From NCBI GenBank assembly GCA_003116975.1, contig BGKB01000071.1, forward strand, positions 124,001 through 188,000: 64,000 nucleotides of DNA, in the 5' to 3' direction. This DNA is from Aurantiochytrium sp. KH105 (Eukaryota > Sar > Bigyra > Thraustochytrida > Thraustochytriidae). Positions within the stretch are counted from its first letter, which is position 1, and the number at the start of each line of letters is the position of its first letter. The notes under the pieces were generated by a model. That model saw only the letters and a list, made by a program, of their open reading frames with translations, made no database searches and was not told the DNA's origin. Position numbers and translations under genes: made by a program. This document shows positions 59,369 to 64,000 of the stretch, piece by piece.

Positions 59369-59983
59369 CCAGCAGGCAGTCAAGGCCGCAGTGCCACGGG
59401 AGCGCGCCGCGGTCGGGTCTGTTTGCGTTCCGCTGCCGAAAAGGACGAGCTTGCTTCGTTCTCCTCCTCCTCGTGCCACGTGAGTTGCCCAAGACGACGG
59501 CGAGGCGACGGGCGCGCACAACGGGCGCGGGCGCGGTCTTCGCTCGCCTGGCGCAGACGCAGGGGGCGCGCGCAGTCAGGCCGCCGGCCCTCGCGTCCCG
59601 GCTGCTCCAGTGTCGCGAGATCCGGCGAGCGAGGGGGATCGAGCCGCGCGAATCCGCGAGTTCGAAATCCTCGATCCCAAGCACACGCGCAGACACCCCG
59701 CGCGCGAGCTCGACGCCCGCGGCGGCGGCGGGCGAGGGGAAAGGGGCGCGCGCGTCTCGGCGGCGGGCCGGCGGGCGGGCGGGCGGGCGAGCGGGCGGAC
59801 GGGCGGGGCAGGCGCTCGCAAGGGGCGCCCCTCGTTCGGGTTCTGCTGCTCTCTCCATCTGCTGCTGGAGAACGATCAATCAATCGGCCGTGGCGGCCGG
59901 GATCGTCATCGACCAAGTGAAAGAAGAGAAAAGAAGCATTGACAGTGAAAAAAAGTGACCTTTTTGGAGAACCTGATTGACAG

Positions 59984-60031
59984 TGAATGAATGAATGAAT
60001 GAATGAATAAATTTATGAATGAATGAATGAG
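59984..60031. repeat. (AATG)n tetranucleotide array
   Basis: About ten AATG units with one interruption near 60007-60015. Confidence 0.9.
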
Positions 60032-60976
60032 GAACGGGGCAGGAGCTGAAAGGAAATGGGGCCATTGATAAAGTCGACTTGACGGGAAAGGACTTGAAGG
60101 GAGGGAAAGGGCTCTGCAGTGGCCTTCGAAAAGATGGGCCGATTGACTCCATCACTTACTTGCCGTCATTCACACAGGCTGCCAGAAAAAAAAAGAAAGA
60201 AGAAAACTTGAAGATCTCACTTCTGCCTGCACGCAGCTGCAGCAGCCAGCCAGCCACCCACCCAGCTGCCATCCGCCAGAGCCGAGACATGCGATCCTCA
60301 GCATTGCATCCTGGTGCTACCGCAGTGCAGACGCCCCGCGTTCTTCAAGAACACAACCTGGCTGCGAGAGTCTCTGCCATTGAGGAATTACCTCTTCGCT
60401 CTTCTTCGTCTCCCCTTTCCTTCCTTCAAGCAAGTTCTTCTAGTATCACGATCGATCGCGCCTGATCAAAAGTCGCGTGACCAGCAGCAGAAGCGGCGCG
60501 AGAGCGGCGAGGAAAGCCCGCGCGGGCAGCGGAGGTCGCCGCCAAGACGGCCTTGGTCGCTCTGGCAAGGCAGGGTGTCCCGACTCTGAGCCGTCGGGAG
60601 GCAGCGAGCGAGCGAGCGAGCGAGGGAAGGTGAAGAAGAGCCGCCGGGTCACGGAGCACGCACGCGCACGTGCAAGCCAAGCAAGCTGAGCCGAAAGCAA
60701 GCAGGCAAGCGCTCAGACGAGAGAGAGTGCGTGTGTGCGAGAGAGAGAGAGCGGAACACCGACGTCGCGCAGCGTCGCAACGTGGTCGGAGGCGCAGTGC
60801 AGCCACAGCCAGCTGCAGCAGATAGTTATCAAGTGTATAGGATGTATGCATGGGTTCCACAACCCGAGGTGGTCTCAGCAGACGAGCATCGTAACGCCAG
60901 GCTCCGCAGTGCCACCACTGTCGTAGTATGAGACTCGCTATCGCGAACGAAGCCTTCGAGGGAGGACAACGATTGA

Positions 60977-61783
60977 TCAATCGAGCTCCTGCTGGATCTG
61001 CTCCAGCCTCTGGAAGAGATCGAAGAGCTCAGATCGCGAGAATGAATATGAAAAGCACGCGCGCTCCCCACGGGTTTTAGTGTGCAGATGCAAAGTGGCC
61101 GTGGGAACAGCGAGTCGCAAAGCGTTGCTGTTGCCAAGGTGGACACCGACATCCCAATCAACGTGCTTCAGCTTGGGCATTTTCAAGTCGTCATTGTTGT
61201 CAACGTCGTCGTCGTTGTCGTCGTCGGTATCGGCATCATCCAGGGCAGAAGAACGGTCTTGTGGGTGGGCTTGAATACCACCGCTGGCAACGGGCCTTCG
61301 AGATGCATGCAAAGTCCACGCCCGCCCAAACGCTTGCGCGTGCTCCAAATCCATGCCACACCGTTCTGACGTGAGAAATGAGACGAGCTCCGCTGCGCTG
61401 CATTCGTCGAGCGCTCGAATGCGTTTGATCAGTTCCACGGCGAGCGCAACGACATCGTCGAGCTCCGCCCTCGACAGCCCCGTGACCTTGACCAGCCTCG
61501 CTTTCTCGCGCGCGTGAAAAACCAAGACCTCCCCGCCACTTGCTCCCGGCCCAGCCCGTTCCACATTTCCTCCACCGCCTTCGCCTTCGCCTTTGCCTGA
61601 GACTTTGCCTTGGTCTTGGTCTTGGTCTTGGTCTTGGTCTTGGTCTTGGTCCCCCTGGGTCTCCCCCGTGCGCTCCATGATCTCCATCACGAGTGCCTCG
61701 AAGCGCGTCGCGGAGGTCTTCGCGCATACCGGCGCCGCCAGGGCCTCGCGGAAGCGGCGCGGCGCGCGGCCCAGCGCGGCCAT
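60977..61783 (-). CDS. COMMD10: COMMD10, Commander-complex subunit
   Basis: 268 residues from ATG 61783 (human 202). COMMD proteins form the heterodecameric ring of the Commander complex, which recycles receptors from endosomes. The N-terminal helical part (FREALAAPVCAKTSATRFEALVMEIM) aligns with the COMMD10 N-domain. The COMM domain (~204-268) has VDWDVGVHLG and the C-terminal FSRSELFDLFQRLEQIQQELD, closest to COMMD10 among the ten paralogs. The extra length is a Gln-Asp dipeptide run (~40-60, from a GACCAA hexamer array at ~61606-61660) and an Asp/Asn-rich linker (~170-200). The frame stays open 225 codons upstream, antisense to VPS8, but that part is Ser/Ala-rich and not homologous. Confidence 0.87.
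   Translation of the reverse strand: MAALGRAPRRFREALAAPVCAKTSATRFEALVMEIMERTGETQGDQDQDQDQDQDQDQGKVSGKGEGEGGGGNVERAGPGASGGEVLVFHAREKARLVKVTGLSRAELDDVVALAVELIKRIRALDECSAAELVSFLTSERCGMDLEHAQAFGRAWTLHASRRPVASGGIQAHPQDRSSALDDADTDDDNDDDVDNNDDLKMPKLKHVDWDVGVHLGNSNALRLAVPTATLHLHTKTRGERACFSYSFSRSELFDLFQRLEQIQQELD
61606..61660. repeat. (GGTCTT)n hexamer array encoding Gln-Asp repeats in COMMD10
   Basis: About eight hexamers GGTCTT (plus strand), read on the minus strand as alternating CAA/CAG and GAC codons. Confidence 0.9.
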
Positions 61784-61973
61784 GCTCGTCCCCGCAAACG
61801 CGCACGGCCTCGCCCTCGCGAGGAAGCCGTCTCCGAAGATACTAGATACTGGTTTGAAAATCCACGTCGAGGCCGCTGCGTCGAGTCTGCCTGCTCGAGC
61901 AGCAGACCCGGAGCGCTCGAGCGCGAGGACGCGGGGCGCGGGCGCGGCGCGCGGCGCGCGCGGAGCCGCCGCG
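61784..61973. promoter_or_regulatory. 190-bp bidirectional promoter region, COMMD10 and VPS8
   Basis: The ATGs of the two genes are 190 bp apart and point outward, so both promoters and both 5' leaders must share this very GC-rich interval. I see no TATA box. Confidence 0.6.
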
Positions 61974-64000
61974 ATGCAGCGCCAGCACTCGGCGCTCGAA
62001 GACCTGCTGCTCGAGGCCAGCAGCGGCGAGGAGGATGCCGCGGATCTCGCCTCCGCGGCCTCGGGCGCCGCGAGCGACGACCTCGCCGCCACGGCCTCGC
62101 CGGCGGCAGCGGCGTCGACGACCTCGCCGCCGCTTCTGGCCGGGAACGCCGCCGCCGGTGCTGTAGCCGAGAGCGACGAAGACCGGGCGGGGACTCCCGG
62201 GCTCGAAGCAGCGGCGACGACGGCGCACGCAGGCAAGGTCAAGGACGAAGACGAGGCCGGCCAAAACGAGAACGCGCCAAGGCCACGGCGACTCGCGCCC
62301 CCGCCTACTGTCGAAGATCTCCTCGCCGAGAGCGACGATGACGCCGCAGAGGACATGAGCGGAGGTGACATCGATGCCCTGCTTGCAGAGGACGACGAAG
62401 ACGACCACGAAAAGGACGTTCTCGGCGACATTCGCAGCAGCAGCAACAATGACGACAAGGGAAAAGAAGAGATTTCATCTCAAGAACTGAATGGCGTAAA
62501 AGGTGATGAAGTTGAGGTTCTTGGCAACAACAACAATGAAAATGAGGAAGATGACGCTTCGGGTGACGTGCCTCCATCGACCGCTGCCAAACAAGATGGT
62601 GATTCTGGCTCGATTTCCTCGGTCGCCCAAGACAAGACCCATTCACCACACACAGCGCGAAAGACAGAGCACGAAACCCTAGACAGTGGCCAAAAGGGAC
62701 ATGATGAAAGTGTTCGCAACGTCAAGGACGACATGCAAGATTCGTCATCCTCCCGCTCCGCGTCGGCGGCAAGCAAACGGATCCAACGGCTCACGAGCTA
62801 CACAAACGTTGGAAACCGTGAAATTTCCGCTCCCCTTCATGAAATCCGTGCCAAGTTTCGCGCCCGAACAGAGGCCAACTTTGCCTCCGCCAAGGGCATT
62901 GACGCCAATGTGCAATTTGCTCAGGTTGTCAGCCTCGACGTCATGGACAACATCACCGCTGATCTAGAACGGAACGCCCAGTTCGAGCAGCACGGACCCG
63001 GCCTGCCGACGTCAATTGCAGTCCTTGGCTCCAACATCATCATTGGTACTTCGCGTTCACTAATGCTTGTCTTTGATGCCGAGCAAAGATGCACGCGCGT
63101 GCTCTGCGGTGGGCGTCCATTCGACAAGCTCGAAGCAGCTCTTCGCTTCAGTCTCACCTCCGACGCAAATCACGGACCCGTGAGCTCTATCGACGCAGCC
63201 GTCTCGGGCGCGAATAGCCACAACCTTTTGGCCGTCGGTTTCGCGCGAGGGCGAGTGGAAATCTGGGATCTCACACGCTTCGCGCTTTTGCGCCATGTGG
63301 CGGAAGCCAGCGGACCTAGTGCACATTCGTGCGCTATTTGCTCAATTCGTTTCGTCGGCACCGGCGGACCCAAGAGTAATCGCTTTGACCTCGGCTCAGG
63401 GTCTGCGGCGCCTCGCAAACCATACGCGACCATTGTGAGCGCAGACACGAGCGGCGTAGTCAATATGAGCATCGTGTCCAAGACGCTCATGATGTTTTCA
63501 CTAGAAACGAAGTGTCTTCTTGATGGCGCTGCGGGGCAGATCGTTTCAATGGCAGCCATTGAAACCCTCAATCTCGTTGCCATCACCTCTTCCCGCGACA
63601 CGTTCGTTGTCTCGCTCGACAATAATACTGCCAAAATTGTACATCGGTGGCCCGTAGCAGCAGGCCAGGAAGCCGCCCAAAAAGAGGCCGCTGCAAATGG
63701 CATCTTGCCGCGCCTTTCCTGGGGCCACGCGAGGCTCGCCGACGACTTCTCGCGCCAAAAGTCGCCTCACATTCTCGCGCGCGCCGAGGGCAATATAGTA
63801 CGCTTTTTGCGCTGCGATGTAGCGATTGATCGCAAGTCACGAAAACGACATCAGCGCGTCGACCTCTCGCGCGAGACGTATCAAGACAAGGCAGCGCAAA
63901 GCTTTGTGGCGCTCGAATGGCTGAGCGAGACGCTCCTCGCCTTGCTTACATCAGACTATGACCTCTGTATTCTCGACGTTTCAGGCATGGCCGTCGTCGA
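61974..64000 (+). CDS. VPS8: VPS8, CORVET endosomal tethering complex subunit (N-terminal 675 codons; continues beyond window)
   Basis: The frame is open from ATG 61974 to the window end. VPS8 is a CORVET-specific subunit that binds Rab5 on early endosomes. The first ~320 residues are acidic, low-complexity and probably disordered, with short leucine motifs (ALEDLLLE, TVEDLLAESD, IDALLAEDD). A WD-type beta-propeller starts near 330: LPTSIAVLGSNIIIGTSRSLMLVFD, then NLLAVGFARGRVEIWD, PYATIVSADTSGVVN and the TKCLLDGAAGQIVSM blade, the order typical of the VPS8 N-propeller. The clathrin-heavy-chain repeats and C-terminal RING would lie outside the window. VPS41 has a similar propeller, but the SxDxxGxV and ETKCLLDG blades favour VPS8. 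Confidence 0.83.
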   Translation, partial: MQRQHSALEDLLLEASSGEEDAADLASAASGAASDDLAATASPAAAASTTSPPLLAGNAAAGAVAESDEDRAGTPGLEAAATTAHAGKVKDEDEAGQNENAPRPRRLAPPPTVEDLLAESDDDAAEDMSGGDIDALLAEDDEDDHEKDVLGDIRSSSNNDDKGKEEISSQELNGVKGDEVEVLGNNNNENEEDDASGDVPPSTAAKQDGDSGSISSVAQDKTHSPHTARKTEHETLDSGQKGHDESVRNVKDDMQDSSSSRSASAASKRIQRLTSYTNVGNREISAPLHEIRAKFRARTEANFASAKGIDANVQFAQVVSLDVMDNITADLERNAQFEQHGPGLPTSIAVLGSNIIIGTSRSLMLVFDAEQRCTRVLCGGRPFDKLEAALRFSLTSDANHGPVSSIDAAVSGANSHNLLAVGFARGRVEIWDLTRFALLRHVAEASGPSAHSCAICSIRFVGTGGPKSNRFDLGSGSAAPRKPYATIVSADTSGVVNMSIVSKTLMMFSLETKCLLDGAAGQIVSMAAIETLNLVAITSSRDTFVVSLDNNTAKIVHRWPVAAGQEAAQKEAAANGILPRLSWGHARLADDFSRQKSPHILARAEGNIVRFLRCDVAIDRKSRKRHQRVDLSRETYQDKAAQSFVALEWLSETLLALLTSDYDLCILDVSGMAVV

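Larger units (their letters stand above)
59248..60976. other. Intergenic region, PARP promoter and COMMD10 3' end
   Basis: About 1.7 kb. It holds CAGG repeats (~59335-59368), GCGGGCGG runs (~59762-59810), an AATG repeat (59984-60031) and GCGA runs (~60605-60625). Open frames on both strands are repeat-driven and unconvincing. There is no tRNA-like fold that I can support. Confidence 0.6.

Noticed and set aside
59246..59958. Long overlapping frames on both strands upstream of the PARP gene
   Set aside because: Driven by CAGG and GCGGGCGG repeats. Arg/Ala/Gly-biased composition and no recognisable domain.
60820..60960. Possible tRNA-like stem-loop (GGGTTCCACAACCC)
   Set aside because: A single short hairpin. 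No anticodon arm, D arm or acceptor stem could be paired around it.
61784..62458. 225-codon N-terminal extension of COMMD10
   Set aside because: The extension is Ser/Ala-rich, antisense to the VPS8 coding region and unlike any COMMD N-terminus. The ATG at 61783 starts directly before the homologous part.

Overview
The window is nuclear DNA of a GC-rich, intron-poor protist. The best fit is a thraustochytrid-like labyrinthulomycete (stramenopile). This is an inference from very long uninterrupted genes, secreted proteins with PTSYPT-type Thr/Pro/Ser repeats, GH114 paralogs and a purely eukaryotic gene set. No rRNA or marker gene is present to prove it. Twelve protein genes are well supported, two of them cut by the window edges. 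Four genes each contain one short GT-AG intron (93-211 bp), reconstructed here by frame and homology.

Layout. 1-2112 (-): N-terminal part of UPF2 (nonsense-mediated decay). 3181-3887 (+): ORMDL sphingolipid regulator, two exons. 4298-5443 (-): SNAPC3/SNAP50 snRNA transcription factor, two exons. 5924-6456 (-): Tctex-type dynein light chain, two exons. 7360-10422 (+): membrane-anchored protein with three GH114 domains, the third degenerate. 11362-14691 (+): GH114 domain followed by a ~720-residue PT-rich repeat stalk. 14730-17225 (-): GCN20/ABCF3-type ABC-ATPase. 18625-20379 (+): GT13 (GlcNAc-transferase I-like) Golgi enzyme. 21143-35197 (+): a giant ~4,680-residue surface protein (Cys-rich, cadherin-like and IPT/TIG repeats, multispanning membrane region, IQ motif, long coiled coil). 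35771-42424 (-): 2,217-residue LRR/ARM protein with PH-like segments. 43443-44861 (+): ALG2 mannosyltransferase. 45254-48500 (+): ARM-repeat protein, two exons. 48583-59247 (-): 3,554-residue ankyrin-WGR-PARP protein. 60977-61783 (-): COMMD10. 61974-64000 (+): N-terminal part of VPS8.

Functional themes. N-glycan synthesis (ALG2 in the ER, GT13 in the Golgi) sits beside large N-glycosylated surface proteins. Endosomal trafficking genes COMMD10 and VPS8 share one 190-bp divergent promoter. RNA and gene-expression functions are UPF2, SNAPC3 and ABCF. The most unusual products are the giant cadherin/IPT receptor, the ankyrin-PARP, and the GH114 pair.

Intergenic DNA is full of short tandem repeats (AAAGC, CAGG, AATG, TCTCG, GGTC and CTG/CAG runs). 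These also create many spurious open frames. I found no tRNA, rRNA, CRISPR array or recognisable transposon.
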